From Sphingomonas tagetis (GTDB taxonomy: Bacteria > Pseudomonadota > Alphaproteobacteria > Sphingomonadales > Sphingomonadaceae): a stretch of 64,000 nt of DNA. Shown here one piece after another: positions 37,561 to 46,661 of the stretch; position 1 is the first letter of the stretch, and each line of letters opens with the position of its first letter. A model generated the notes under the pieces. It was not told the origin of the DNA and ran no database searches. It saw only the letters and a list, made by a program, of their open reading frames with translations. A program made the position numbers and the translations under genes. Location of the stretch: the NCBI RefSeq assembly GCF_024211275.1, contig NZ_JAMLDX010000001.1:248001-312000 (forward strand), read 5' to 3'.

Positions 37561-38325
37561 TCAAATGACGATCTCCATCCCGTCGAACCCCGGTTCGACC
37601 CGCTCGGACAATTCGGCCCGCAGCGTCATATAGTCCATGCTGGTGTCCATATGAATGAGCACCATCCGCCCGACACCGCACTCCGCGCCCCATTGCAGCG
37701 TTTGCGCGAGATGCGGGTGAGTCGGATGCGGATGGCGGCGCAGCGCGTCGGCGACCCACAGATCGACGCCGGTATAAAGTTGCCGCATATCGCTTGTAAA
37801 TTCATTAAAATCAGTTGCATATCCAACTGATTTTCCATTTTGTTCGAAGCGAAGGCCAGCCGAAGTGATCCCGCCATGCGGCTGGGTCGCGGTGCGGATC
37901 ACGATGTCGCCGACGATCATGCCGTCCACCAACGGTTCCATCGTCGCGGTCGCGCGATACGGCCCGCCGCCCGAAAAGACATAGCGGAAGCGCGTCGTCA
38001 GCCCTTCGGCCGTGACATCGGGCGCGATGCCGCGCACCGGCGCGCGGCGCGCATGCATCAGCTGGCGCAGGTCATCGATGCCGTGGGTATGATCGGCGTG
38101 ATCGTGCGTCCAGATCACGGCATCGACGTCGGACACATTGGCCGCCAGCAGCTGCTCGCGCATATCGGGGCTGGTATCGACCAGAATGCGCGTCGTGTCG
38201 CTCTCGACCAGGATCGAGGCCCGGCTACGGCGGTTGCGCGGCTCAGCCGGGTCGCAATCACCCCAGTCGTTGCCGATGCGCGGCACGCCGGAGGAAGTAC
38301 CCGAACCGAGAATGCGGACTTTCAT
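37561..38325 (-). CDS. Metallo-beta-lactamase-fold hydrolase (PhnP-like, COG1235)
   Basis: 254-aa MBL-fold metal phosphoesterase related to PhnP. Begins MKVRILGSGTSSGVPRIG (the family N-terminus), with the metal motif THDHADHTHGIDD (about residues 73-85) and later conserved His/Asp (TDFNEF, IHMDTSMD). Substrate unknown; probably a cyclic nucleotide or phosphodiester. A 60-bp AT-rich stretch in the middle of the gene contains an 11-bp perfect dyad (see 37807). It overlaps tatD by four bases. Confidence 0.88.
   Translation of the reverse strand: MKVRILGSGTSSGVPRIGNDWGDCDPAEPRNRRSRASILVESDTTRILVDTSPDMREQLLAANVSDVDAVIWTHDHADHTHGIDDLRQLMHARRAPVRGIAPDVTAEGLTTRFRYVFSGGGPYRATATMEPLVDGMIVGDIVIRTATQPHGGITSAGLRFEQNGKSVGYATDFNEFTSDMRQLYTGVDLWVADALRRHPHPTHPHLAQTLQWGAECGVGRMVLIHMDTSMDYMTLRAELSERVEPGFDGMEIVI
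37807..37834. repeat. AT-rich 11-bp perfect inverted repeat inside the MBL-fold gene
   Basis: AAAATCAGTTG and CAACTGATTTT flank CATATC within coding sequence for GKSVGYATDF. The surrounding 60 bases are about 35% G+C in a window near 67%. It lies about 870 bp from dif. It may be a protein-binding site or a folded mRNA element; the function is unknown. Confidence 0.7.
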
Positions 38326-39101
38326 CCCAATGTTTTGGCGAACAGCGTGTGGAAATTGGCGCGCGTCACTTCCGCCAGCTCCTCAGCGTCCTGCCCGCGC
38401 AACTGCGCGAGGAAGCGGCAGGTGTCGGCGACGAAGGCCGGTTCGCCGGTCTTGCCGCGATGCGGTACCGGCGCCAGGAACGGCGCGTCGGTCTCGATCA
38501 GGAGCCGATCGAGCGGCAGCCGCGCCGCGGTTTCCTGAAGCTCGCGCGCATTCTTGAACGTCACGATACCCGAGATCGAGATGTAGAAGCCCAGATCCAA
38601 TGCCTTGTCGGCGAACGCGCCGCTAGCAGTGAAACAGTGGATCACGCCGGGATAGGCGCCCTGCCCCATCTCGTCGGCGAGGATCGACGCGGTATCGTCC
38701 TCGGCATCGCGCGTGTGCACGATCAGCGGCAGCCCGGTCTCGCGTGATGCGGCGATGTGGCTGCGGAAGCTCGCCTGCTGCTGCGCGCGGTCGCTATGAT
38801 CGTAATAATAATCGAGCCCGGTCTCGCCGATCCCCACGACACGGGGATGCGCGGCGCGGGCGACCAGCTTTGAGGTGTCGATATGCGGATGCTCGTCGGC
38901 CTCGTGCGGGTGGATGCCGACCGTCGCCCACACATCCGGCTCACGCTCGGCGGTGGCGAGCACCTCGTCCCACTCACGCTCGCGCGTTGCGATGTTGAGC
39001 ATCGCCACCACGCCACTCTCCCGCGCGCGCGCCAGCACTTCGGGCTGTTGCTCGCCCAGTCCCTTGTAATTCAAGTGGCAATGGCTGTCGGCGAGCCTCA
39101 C
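38322..39101 (-). CDS. tatD: TatD family deoxyribonuclease
   Basis: 259-aa metal-dependent hydrolase of the TatD/YcfH family, a 3'-5' DNA exonuclease and D-aminoacyl-tRNA-type hydrolase family. TIM-barrel ligands are visible: DSHCHLN at the start, GETGLDYYYDHS, IVHTRDAEDD, and IETDAPFLAPVPHRGK. Length is normal. Overlaps metG by four bases; the holB-metG-tatD-MBL order is widely conserved in alphaproteobacteria. Confidence 0.94.
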   Translation of the reverse strand: MRLADSHCHLNYKGLGEQQPEVLARARESGVVAMLNIATREREWDEVLATAEREPDVWATVGIHPHEADEHPHIDTSKLVARAAHPRVVGIGETGLDYYYDHSDRAQQQASFRSHIAASRETGLPLIVHTRDAEDDTASILADEMGQGAYPGVIHCFTASGAFADKALDLGFYISISGIVTFKNARELQETAARLPLDRLLIETDAPFLAPVPHRGKTGEPAFVADTCRFLAQLRGQDAEELAEVTRANFHTLFAKTLG

Positions 39102-40642
39102 GCGGCGGCTTCCTTGAGGTCAAGCCGCGGGAACACGCCGGTCGGCGGGGCCAGCCGGAAGCCTGACGACGCCTTGACGTCATACCAGTCCGACCCCAGC
39201 GAATCCGCGGGTTTCGCATCGATCTGCGCCAGCAGCTTCTCAGCGGATTCGGGGATCACCGGCCAGATGCAGATCGCCAGATCGCGGATCGCGCGGACCA
39301 GGGTGCCGAGCACCGCGTGCATGCGATCGGGATCGGTCTTGCGCAGCGCCCAAGGCGCCTGCACGTCGATATATTGGTTGCACGCGAACACCGCGCGCAT
39401 CCACGCCTCGACGCCCTGGCTGAGCGCCAGCGTCGCGAACGAGTCACGAAACTCGCGGCAGGCGCCGTCCACCGTCGCGAGCAACTCGGCATCGGCCGGA
39501 TCGCTGCGTCCCGCTTCCGGCAGCACGCCGTCGAGGTTCTTTGCAATGAACGCGAGCGTCCGCTGCGCGAGATTGCCGAAGCTGTTCGCGAGATCGGCAT
39601 TGGCGCGCGTCACGATCGCCTCGTCGCTGAAGCTGCCGTCGCTGCCGAAATTGACCTCGCGCAACAGGAAATAGCGCAGCGAATCGACGCCATAGAGCCG
39701 CGCCAGCTCCATCGGATCGGCGACGTTGCCGGTCGATTTCGACATCTTCTCGCCGCGGTTGAGGATGAAGCCGTGCCCGAACACCTGTTTCGGCAGCGCG
39801 ATGTCGGCAGACATCAGGAAAGCGGGCCAATAGACGGCGTGGAATCGCGTGATGTCCTTGCCGATCAGGTGCAGGTCGGCCGGCCAGTAGCGCTTGAGCT
39901 CGCTGTCCTCGTCGAAATAGCCGATGCCGGTCAGATAGTTGGTCAGCGCATCGACCCACACATACATGACGTGCCCCGGCGAACCCGGAACCGGCACGCC
40001 CCAGTCGAAGCTGGTCCGCGACACCGACAGATCCACCAGCCCGCCCTCGACGAACTTGACGATCTCGTTGCGTGCGCGCTCGGGCCGGATGAAATCGGGT
40101 TGCGATTCATAGAGTTCGAGCAAAGGCTGCTGATAGTTGGAGAGCTTGAAGAACCAGGTCTCCTCCGCTGTCCACTCGACCGGGGTGCCGTGCGGCGAGA
40201 GCTTGACGCCCCCTTCCCCTTCGCTCAGCTCCTTTTCCTCGTAAAACGCCTCGTCGCGAACCGAATACCAGCCTTCATAGCGGTCGAGATACAGGTCGCC
40301 CTTGGCCGCCATCGCCTGCCAGATCGCCTGGCTGGCGGCATAGTGATCGACATCGCTGGTCCGAATAAATCGATCATAGGAAATATTCAGATCATCAGCC
40401 ATTTCACTGAAATAGGCTGACATTTCATCGGCGAGCTGGCGCGCGGTCAGGTCGCGCGCGCGCGCCGTCTGCGCCATCTTGAGGCCATGCTCGTCGGTGC
40501 CGGTCATGAAACGCACGTCGCGGCCCTGCTGACGCTGGAAGCGCGCGATCGCGTCGGCGGCGATCATCTCATAGGCGTGGCCGATATGCGGCTTGCCGTT
40601 GGGATAATGAATCGCGGTGGTGATGTAATAGGGTTCGGCCAT
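39098..40642 (-). CDS. metG: Methionyl-tRNA synthetase
   Basis: 514-aa class I aminoacyl-tRNA synthetase. PHIGHAYE (HIGH motif, about residue 17) and KMSKSTGN (about residue 304) are intact. It lacks the C-terminal dimerisation/EMAP-like domain and the four-Cys zinc knuckle of E. coli, as in the shorter MetG form. A 75-bp AT-rich stretch near 40360-40435 encodes DEMSAYFSEMADDLNISYDR in unusual codons and holds an imperfect dyad. Start is ATG. Confidence 0.95.
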   Translation of the reverse strand: MAEPYYITTAIHYPNGKPHIGHAYEMIAADAIARFQRQQGRDVRFMTGTDEHGLKMAQTARARDLTARQLADEMSAYFSEMADDLNISYDRFIRTSDVDHYAASQAIWQAMAAKGDLYLDRYEGWYSVRDEAFYEEKELSEGEGGVKLSPHGTPVEWTAEETWFFKLSNYQQPLLELYESQPDFIRPERARNEIVKFVEGGLVDLSVSRTSFDWGVPVPGSPGHVMYVWVDALTNYLTGIGYFDEDSELKRYWPADLHLIGKDITRFHAVYWPAFLMSADIALPKQVFGHGFILNRGEKMSKSTGNVADPMELARLYGVDSLRYFLLREVNFGSDGSFSDEAIVTRANADLANSFGNLAQRTLAFIAKNLDGVLPEAGRSDPADAELLATVDGACREFRDSFATLALSQGVEAWMRAVFACNQYIDVQAPWALRKTDPDRMHAVLGTLVRAIRDLAICIWPVIPESAEKLLAQIDAKPADSLGSDWYDVKASSGFRLAPPTGVFPRLDLKEAAA

Positions 40643-40680
40643 GCGGCGGCTCTAGAGCAAGCCGAAGTCAGATTGAAGCG

Positions 40681-41664
40681 CTAGCGCGTCGCCAGCCGGG
40701 CGAGAATCCCGCCCATCTCGAACACCGTCGCCTGCGCATCGAGCGATTGGGCCAGCGCGAGCGGGCCGAGATGCGCGGCGGTGTCATATGCCTCCAGCGC
40801 ATCGGCAAGCGCTCGTCCATGCCGATTGCGCGCCTCCGCCGCGATGAAGGCCGGCACGCGCGCCAGAAACGCCTCGTAGCGCGGCTGCGCCGCCTTGGCG
40901 CCCAATGTCCTGGCGAGGCGCGAGCGGATCGCATTGTCGGCGTCACCGCGCGCAGCGATCGCCGCCATCTCGCCGTCGAGCGTGGCGAGATCGAGCCCGG
41001 CAAAGCCCAGCGCCTTGCCCGGCGACCCGCCGCCCGCGCGGACCAGCGCGTCGATTTCGGCCGCGCTCGCCTCGGGCAGTTCGGCGCGCAGCACGCCGGC
41101 AACCTCGGCATCGCTCAGCGGATCGAAGCGCAGCAGGCGGCAGCGCGAACGGATCGTCGGCAGCAGCCGGCCCGGCGAGTGGCTGACCAGCAGGAAGATC
41201 GTGCCCTCGGGCGGCTCCTCGAGATTCTTGAGCAGTGCATTGGCCGCGCCGGGGCGTTCGACATCGTCGATCGAATCGATCACCACCACGCGCCGGCTCG
41301 ACATGCTCGGCTTGGTCGCGAACATCGGTCCCAGCCCGCGCACCTGGCCGATCGGGATCGATCGCGCGAGATTCTCGTCGGGCTTGGCCGGGTCCTTGGG
41401 CAGCCGTTCCAATACGCGATAATCCGGGTGCGCCCCGGCCTCGATCATGCGCCGCGTGTGATGCGCCTCGAGCACGTCGAAATCGCCGGGCAGATCACTC
41501 GCACCCGCGCCTTCGGCCAGCATCCGCATTGCCGCAGCGCGCGCGAAGCTCGCCTTGCCGACGCCCTCCGGCCCGGCGAACAGCCAGGCGTGATGCAGCT
41601 GTGCGCCCGACATGGCGGCGCGGAACGCGGCCTTTGCCGCGGCATTGCCGGCAAGTGACGTCAT
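40681..41664 (-). CDS. holB: DNA polymerase III subunit delta prime
   Basis: 327-aa AAA+ clamp-loader subunit. N-terminal AAA+ domain with HAWLFAGPEGVGKASFARA (residues 26-44) and the SRC-type motif LLPTIRSRCRLL. The Walker A Lys is kept, whereas E. coli delta prime lost it; this form is common in alphaproteobacteria. Overlaps tmk by four bases. It lacks a visible zinc module. Confidence 0.92.
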   Translation of the reverse strand: MTSLAGNAAAKAAFRAAMSGAQLHHAWLFAGPEGVGKASFARAAAMRMLAEGAGASDLPGDFDVLEAHHTRRMIEAGAHPDYRVLERLPKDPAKPDENLARSIPIGQVRGLGPMFATKPSMSSRRVVVIDSIDDVERPGAANALLKNLEEPPEGTIFLLVSHSPGRLLPTIRSRCRLLRFDPLSDAEVAGVLRAELPEASAAEIDALVRAGGGSPGKALGFAGLDLATLDGEMAAIAARGDADNAIRSRLARTLGAKAAQPRYEAFLARVPAFIAAEARNRHGRALADALEAYDTAAHLGPLALAQSLDAQATVFEMGGILARLATR

Positions 41665-42284
41665 GGCAGCAAGTCGGTCAGCGCATCCAGAAGTGACGTC
41701 GTGACGTCATCCACGGCGCCCGCGGCATCGATCAGGCGAACGCGGTCCGGCTCGGCGGCGGCGATGCGGCGGAATTGCGCGGCGACCGCCTGATGAAAGT
41801 CCGGCCCGCGCGCGCCGAACCGGTCCGCTGCGCCGCCGTCACGCTCCAGCGAGCGCGCATGACCCTCGCCATCGGGCAGGTCGAGCACCAGTGTCCGGTC
41901 GGGCAGCAACCCCTTCGAGCCGAAGCCGTGCAGCGCCAGGATCGCGGCGTCGTCGATATCCTGTGCACCCTGATAGGCCCGCGTCGAATCGATATAGCGG
42001 TCGCAGAGCACCCAGCTGCCGGCGTCGACCGCGGGGCGGATCAGCTTTTCGACATGATCGGCGCGCGCGGCGGCGAAAAGCAGCGTCTCGGCATGCGCGC
42101 TCCAGCGGGCGACATCGCCCTGCATCAGCAGGCTGCGCACGCCCTCCGCGCCCTCGGTCCCGCCCGGCTCGCGGGTCAGCACGACATGCAGCCCGCGCGC
42201 TTCGAGCGCCGCGGCCAGCCGTTTGACCTGAGTCGATTTGCCGACCCCTTCCCCGCCCTCAAGGCTGAGGAAGCGGCCGCTCAT
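41661..42284 (-). CDS. tmk: Thymidylate kinase
   Basis: 207-aa kinase making dTDP from dTMP. P-loop SLEGGEGVGKST (residues 7-18), the DR(Y/H) motif in VLCDRYIDSTRAYQG, and the lid. Length is normal. Translationally coupled (ATGA) with dacA upstream and holB downstream. Confidence 0.95.
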   Translation of the reverse strand: MSGRFLSLEGGEGVGKSTQVKRLAAALEARGLHVVLTREPGGTEGAEGVRSLLMQGDVARWSAHAETLLFAAARADHVEKLIRPAVDAGSWVLCDRYIDSTRAYQGAQDIDDAAILALHGFGSKGLLPDRTLVLDLPDGEGHARSLERDGGAADRFGARGPDFHQAVAAQFRRIAAAEPDRVRLIDAAGAVDDVTTSLLDALTDLLP

Positions 42285-43444
42285 GCGAACAGCGACATCA
42301 GGCCGACCCAGGCGCGGCCGAAAAAGCCCGCTTCGGCGACATCGGCCTCGGCCACCAGCGGCAGCCGCTGCTCGGGCATGCCCGGCGCGGTGATGACGAG
42401 GTCGGCGATATGCTGACCGGCCTTGATCGGCGCCTTGACCGGGCCGTCATAAACCACCGTGCCGCGCAGCTGCGGCGAGGTCCCGGCGGGCACCGCGATG
42501 GCGAGATCGCGCGGCGCCACCAGCCCGACTTCGGATTCGCCGCCCAGCTGCACCTGCGCGCTGTCGACCTTGCGGCCCTTGGTAACGACCGTTTGCGACG
42601 ACCAGGCGCGGAAGCCCCAGTCCATGAACTTCACCGATTCTTCGATGCGGCCGTTGAAGCTGGTCAGCCCGGCCACGACCATCACCAGCCGCCGGCCATT
42701 CTGCTCGGCCGACCCGGTAAAGCCATAGCCGGCCTCGTCGGTGTGGCCGGTCTTGAGCCCGTCGGCGCCCTTGACGCGGCCGAGCAGCGGGTCGCGATTG
42801 GCCTGGGTGATCGGCTGACCACCCATCGTCGTGCCGAAGGTGAAGCTCTCGCGCGAATAGAAGCGCTTGTAGAGGTCCGGGTGGTTGCTGATCGTCGCCT
42901 TGGCGAGCTTGGCGAGGTCGCGCGCGGTGACATAGGTGCGGCCCGCATCCGGCCAGCCGTTCGACGTGCCGAACTGGCTGTTGCTGAGGCCCAGCTCCTT
43001 CGCCTTCTGGTTCATCAGATTGACGAACGCTTCCTCGGTCCCGGCCACCGCCTCAGCCAGCACGACGCAGGCGTCGTTGCCCGATACGACGATCACGCCA
43101 TTGAGCAGATTTTCGACGCTGACCTTCTGACCCGGCGACAGGAACATCGTCGAACCCGCTGATGGACCATGCCATTTCTGCCATGTCTCGGGGCGCACAT
43201 CGACTTGCTGGTCGAGCTTGAGCTTGCCCTGCTTGATCAGATCGAACGCGACATAGGCGGTCATCATCTTGGCCATCGACGCCGGCGGCATGCGGCGGTC
43301 GGCGTCCTTGGCATAGAGCACCGCGCTGGAGGACAGGTCCTCCATATAGGCGACCGGCGCCACGGTTTCGAACGGCGGCGTCTGGGCGGCGGTCGGCGCG
43401 ATAGTGACGGCAAGCGCGGCGGCGGAAAGCAGGATGTTCTTCAT
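42281..43444 (-). CDS. dacA: D-alanyl-D-alanine carboxypeptidase (PBP5/6 type)
   Basis: 387-aa periplasmic low-molecular-weight penicillin-binding protein trimming the terminal D-Ala of peptidoglycan stem peptides. Signal peptide (LLSAAALAVTIAPTAAQ); active-site motifs S56-M-A-K59, S121-G-N123, and K231-T-G233; PBP5 C-terminal beta domain and a terminal amphipathic anchor (AWVGLMSLF). All catalytic residues are present. It is followed by tmk with overlap. Confidence 0.95.
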   Translation of the reverse strand: MKNILLSAAALAVTIAPTAAQTPPFETVAPVAYMEDLSSSAVLYAKDADRRMPPASMAKMMTAYVAFDLIKQGKLKLDQQVDVRPETWQKWHGPSAGSTMFLSPGQKVSVENLLNGVIVVSGNDACVVLAEAVAGTEEAFVNLMNQKAKELGLSNSQFGTSNGWPDAGRTYVTARDLAKLAKATISNHPDLYKRFYSRESFTFGTTMGGQPITQANRDPLLGRVKGADGLKTGHTDEAGYGFTGSAEQNGRRLVMVVAGLTSFNGRIEESVKFMDWGFRAWSSQTVVTKGRKVDSAQVQLGGESEVGLVAPRDLAIAVPAGTSPQLRGTVVYDGPVKAPIKAGQHIADLVITAPGMPEQRLPLVAEADVAEAGFFGRAWVGLMSLFA

Positions 43445-43471
43445 GGATCTCTGGACTCGAACGCTGGAAAC

Positions 43472-44299
43472 TCAGGGTACTGAAACGACTCGTGCATCGC
43501 CATAGCCGCGCCGGGCGGCATCCGCACGCGCGCGTTGCGCGGCGGCGGCATTGGGATAGGGGCCGGTCTGCACGCGATGCACATTGCCCGCGCTGCGCAC
43601 CACGCCGCCGAGCTGATCGGCGAGCGCGCGGGCGCGCTGCACGTTGGAGAGCGCGGCGACCTGGACGAACAGGCCCCTGGTCGCACGCGATGCCGGCGCA
43701 GGCGCTGGCTTGGGTTGCTTAACCGGCGTTGCGGCGGCCGGGCGCGCCGGGCGGCGCACCGCTGCGCTCTGCGGCTTCGGCGTATCGGCGTCCTTCAACT
43801 GCCGCCGCAGCCCGACGAGCAGGACTTGCGGCGCATCGGCACGCAACGGCGCGGGTTCGCCCGCCGCCAGCTGGGCGGCGTCCTGCGCCGATGCGGTCAC
43901 GCGGCGCACGCGCACCGCCGGATTGCCGGTGACCCCCAGTTGCTTCGCGGCCGCGCCCGATAGGTCGATGAGGCCGCTGCCGCCGCCGCGGATCGCCACG
44001 ATGATGGTCCGGCCCGTGTCGAGCGCCGTCACCTCGGCATGGCTGCCCGCCGGGAGCAGGTCGCTCGTCGCGAACACGCCCGCGCCTTCACCGGCATAAC
44101 CGGCATAGCCGACGCGGTCGTAGCGCTCCTCGCCGGGCTTGCGCTGCGACGATCCCTGCGGCCCCTCCGATGGCGGCGGACCGCCTTCCGCCTGCGGCGG
44201 CGCATAGCTGGCCCCGGCCTGTGCCGACGCCTGAGCAGACCATGCACCGCAAAGGGCGATCCCCACGCCCCCCGCGATCAGCCTAGTTTTCAATCTCAT
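43472..44299 (-). CDS. SPOR-domain (RlpA-like) periplasmic protein
   Basis: 275-aa protein with signal peptide (LIAGGVGIALCGAWSAQASA), a Pro/Gly/Glu-rich stretch, a region resembling an RlpA double-psi barrel (GVFATSDLLPAGSHAEVTAL, residues about 65-120), a Pro/Ala/Lys linker, and a C-terminal SPOR domain (LFVQVAALSNVQRARALA) that binds denuded septal glycan. In the barrel the RlpA catalytic Asp/His are not obvious, so activity is uncertain. Start at MRLKTRLIAGG, inside the 3' end of the transglycosylase gene (17-base overlap). The rlpA-dacA-tmk-holB order is typical. Confidence 0.84.
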   Translation of the reverse strand: MRLKTRLIAGGVGIALCGAWSAQASAQAGASYAPPQAEGGPPPSEGPQGSSQRKPGEERYDRVGYAGYAGEGAGVFATSDLLPAGSHAEVTALDTGRTIIVAIRGGGSGLIDLSGAAAKQLGVTGNPAVRVRRVTASAQDAAQLAAGEPAPLRADAPQVLLVGLRRQLKDADTPKPQSAAVRRPARPAAATPVKQPKPAPAPASRATRGLFVQVAALSNVQRARALADQLGGVVRSAGNVHRVQTGPYPNAAAAQRARADAARRGYGDARVVSVP

Positions 44300-45338
44300 C
44301 CGCCAGCAGCCCCACCGAAAGCGCATAGAAGTTCGAGCAATTATAATCGAGAATCACGCGGTAATTGCCCGTGAGCAGGTACGCGGTCTTGCCCGGTCCA
44401 TCGGGTTCGAGCAACGTCGCCATGACGTCGCCGCCGGGCCATACGCCCTTTTGCGGCACGATCCCGAGCGCGCGCCACTCGGCCATCGTCTTCCAGCGCG
44501 AATGCCGGTCGAACACGCGCGGGCAGCGTGGCGAGGTGGTGCGGCTGCGCACCGCGGCGCGGTCGAATCCGGCGGGCACGCTGACCGCAAAGCCCCAAGG
44601 CTGCCCCGCCCGCCACCCGGCATTGACGAAATAATTGGCGATCGAGGCGAGCGTGTCCGCCTCATTCGACCAGATATTGGCGATCCCGTCGCCGTCACCG
44701 TCGCGCGCGAGGCGCAGATAGACCGAGGGCAGGAACTGCGGATAGCCGAACGCCCCCGCCCAGCTGCCAAGCAGCCGCTCGCGCGGCACGCCGCGGTCGA
44801 CCATCTTCATCGTCGCGATGAACTCGCCGGCGAACAGCTCGCGGCGGCGGCCCTCATAGGCGAGCGTCGCCAGGCTGCGCGGCAGGTCGAAATTGCCGGT
44901 GTAGCTGCCGTAATTGGTCTCGTGGCCAAAAATGGCGACCATCACCGATTCGGGCACGCCGGTCTCGCGCTCGACCCGCGCGAGCAACGGCCGCAACCGC
45001 TGATAGGTGGTCCGCCCACGGCTGATCCGCGCGGCATCGACATGCTTGGCCTTGTAGGGCGCGAAACTGGGGATCGAGGCGGTCGCGGTCGGCGGCCCGC
45101 CCGGCTGGTCGCGGTCGAGATCGACCACGCGCTGGTTATAGGTCAGCGTCGGCAGCACGCGATCGAGCGTGCGCGCGCTCACGCCCTCGCGCAGCGCCTG
45201 CTGCCGCAGCGGTCCGTCGAGATAGGCCCGAAACCCGCTTTCGTCCTGAGCCGAAGCCGGAACCCCGGCGAGCATCGCGCCCGCCGCCGCAGTTCCGACC
45301 ATGATGATACGCCGTACAAGGCCCGAAAAATCCCGCAT
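44283..45338 (-). CDS. Lytic murein transglycosylase (MltB family)
   Basis: 351-aa periplasmic enzyme cleaving glycan strands to 1,6-anhydro-MurNAc. Signal peptide (IIMVGTAAAGAMLAGVPASAQ), SLT-type domain with catalytic Glu in VAIFGHETNYGSYTGNF (about residues 133-149), and MltB features AGAFGYPQFLPSVYLRLARDGDGDG and WRAGQPWGFAV. No lipobox is obvious, so it is probably soluble. It is the first gene of the leftward cell-wall run into the SPOR protein and dacA. Confidence 0.9.
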   Translation of the reverse strand: MRDFSGLVRRIIMVGTAAAGAMLAGVPASAQDESGFRAYLDGPLRQQALREGVSARTLDRVLPTLTYNQRVVDLDRDQPGGPPTATASIPSFAPYKAKHVDAARISRGRTTYQRLRPLLARVERETGVPESVMVAIFGHETNYGSYTGNFDLPRSLATLAYEGRRRELFAGEFIATMKMVDRGVPRERLLGSWAGAFGYPQFLPSVYLRLARDGDGDGIANIWSNEADTLASIANYFVNAGWRAGQPWGFAVSVPAGFDRAAVRSRTTSPRCPRVFDRHSRWKTMAEWRALGIVPQKGVWPGGDVMATLLEPDGPGKTAYLLTGNYRVILDYNCSNFYALSVGLLADEIEN

Positions 45339-45431
45339 TCCCGCACTGTGGCACAGCCCCGCGCCAAGGTGAATCCCCCTTGCGCCCCCACTTGCGGAAA
45401 AGCCGCCGAACGCCCAAAGCGCGTGTCCAAC

Positions 45432-45521
<90 letters not shown>

Positions 45522-45525
45522 TCGC

Positions 45526-45882
45526 TCAGCGCCGCGGCTTCATCCCGATCAGATTGGGTGCAATGCCGCTCATCCGGACAGGGCCATCCACGTCCGCCGC
45601 GTCGATGGTCAGCGCCATCACCGGGCGGAAGCGAAACACGCGCGGACGGCGCATGTTGATCGCGTTCATCTCGCTCAACGCGCGCGTGTGCGCGGAGCGG
45701 TCGGCATAGGCTGACGGCGCGACACGATAGTCGCGATGGTGGGTCGAATGCGGGTACGCCGTTGCGGTCAGACCATCCAGCGCTGCCGAATGCCGCTGCG
45801 GCGCGAGCAGCGCGCCGGTCTGCTGCGCTTGCGACGCCATCGGCAATGTCATGACCGTCATGGCGATGATGCGGTAGCGCAT
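45526..45882 (-). CDS. Secreted protein of unknown function (118 aa)
   Basis: Not recognised. The first 20 residues (MRYRIIAMTVMTLPMASQAQ) are a good signal peptide with a SQAQ cut site. The mature part is basic and His/Arg-rich (HSTHHRDYRV, NMRRPRVFRFR) without cysteines. It lies tail-to-tail with tRNA-Ser, only four bases away. Codon use is less biased than neighbours, and no start signal is strong, so expression is uncertain. Confidence 0.6.
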   Translation of the reverse strand: MRYRIIAMTVMTLPMASQAQQTGALLAPQRHSAALDGLTATAYPHSTHHRDYRVAPSAYADRSAHTRALSEMNAINMRRPRVFRFRPVMALTIDAADVDGPVRMSGIAPNLIGMKPRR

Positions 45883-45948
45883 CGGCCCTCCCTGCTTGCC
45901 CCGGACGGAGCATGTAGGGTTAACGGGATCGGCGCAACGGGCGCGGTG

Positions 45949-46278
45949 TCAGGCTGCGACGAGCCGGTCGAATTCGTCTTCGGCCAGAGGAATCTGGAAC
46001 TCGAGGCCCGCCTCGAAGTCGCTGGACCACACCACTCGCGCGGCCCAATGGCCCACGACCGGCAGCGTCAGCCAGATCATGCTGTCCTTGCGCAGTTCGG
46101 AGAACATCTCGATCCGCGCGCCGCCGAGCGACAGGTCGGTAACCTTGCACAGCGCACGGTCGAGTCCGCCGCGCCCGACGCGCGCATCGAGTGAGACCGG
46201 CGCGCGCGGACTGCGTCGCCGGCCCAGCACCGCGGGTTCGAATTCTGCTGCGAAGGAGCGCTTGCCCGGTGAGATCAT
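45949..46278 (-). CDS. PilZ domain protein (c-di-GMP receptor candidate)
   Basis: 109-aa single-domain PilZ protein. The c-di-GMP binding motifs are present: RRRSPR near residues 20-25 (R-x3-R type) and DLSLGGARI (D-x-S-x-x-G) near residues 48-56. No membrane segment. It probably binds c-di-GMP and relays it to motility or exopolysaccharide targets; the window also encodes a CSS-EAL phosphodiesterase 11 kb away. Stand-alone gene, 55 bases upstream of rpmE. Confidence 0.88.
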   Translation of the reverse strand: MISPGKRSFAAEFEPAVLGRRRSPRAPVSLDARVGRGGLDRALCKVTDLSLGGARIEMFSELRKDSMIWLTLPVVGHWAARVVWSSDFEAGLEFQIPLAEDEFDRLVAA

Positions 46279-46333
46279 CGGGCAAGCCTATGCTACGATG
46301 GCTAACGGCGCGTTAACGACGCGCCGCGCCTTC

Positions 46334-46564
46334 TCACTTCTTGGAGAGCGAGAGCCCGCCGAAACGCTTGTTGAAGCGCGCAACCTGGCCGCCCGTGTCG
46401 AGCATCTGGCCGCGGCCGCCGGTCCAGGCAGGATGCGCCAGCGGGTCGATTTCCAGCTGCATCGTGTCGCCTTCCTTGCCCCAGGTGGAGCGGGTTTCGT
46501 ACACGGTGCCGTCGGTCATCTGCACCTTGATCATGTGATAGTCGGGGTGCGTGTCTTTCTTCAC
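46334..46564 (-). CDS. rpmE: Large ribosomal subunit protein bL31
   Basis: 76-aa ribosomal protein. Begins (GTG start) [18 protein letters not shown] and ends [14 protein letters not shown]. It lacks the CxxC zinc-binding cysteines of the C-plus form, so it is a zinc-independent bL31 like those of other sphingomonads. The in-frame open frame extends 42 codons upstream but into non-conserved sequence; the GTG is the only sensible start. Confidence 0.94.
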   Translation of the reverse strand: MKKDTHPDYHMIKVQMTDGTVYETRSTWGKEGDTMQLEIDPLAHPAWTGGRGQMLDTGGQVARFNKRFGGLSLSKK

Positions 46565-46661
46565 GGGACAAATTCCTTGAAAGGCCGCCGGTTTCCGACC
46601 GGCAGCAAGAGGGCGCGCGCCTAGCAGAGACGCGCCGGCGGCGCAACCTCGGGCCGGCCAA

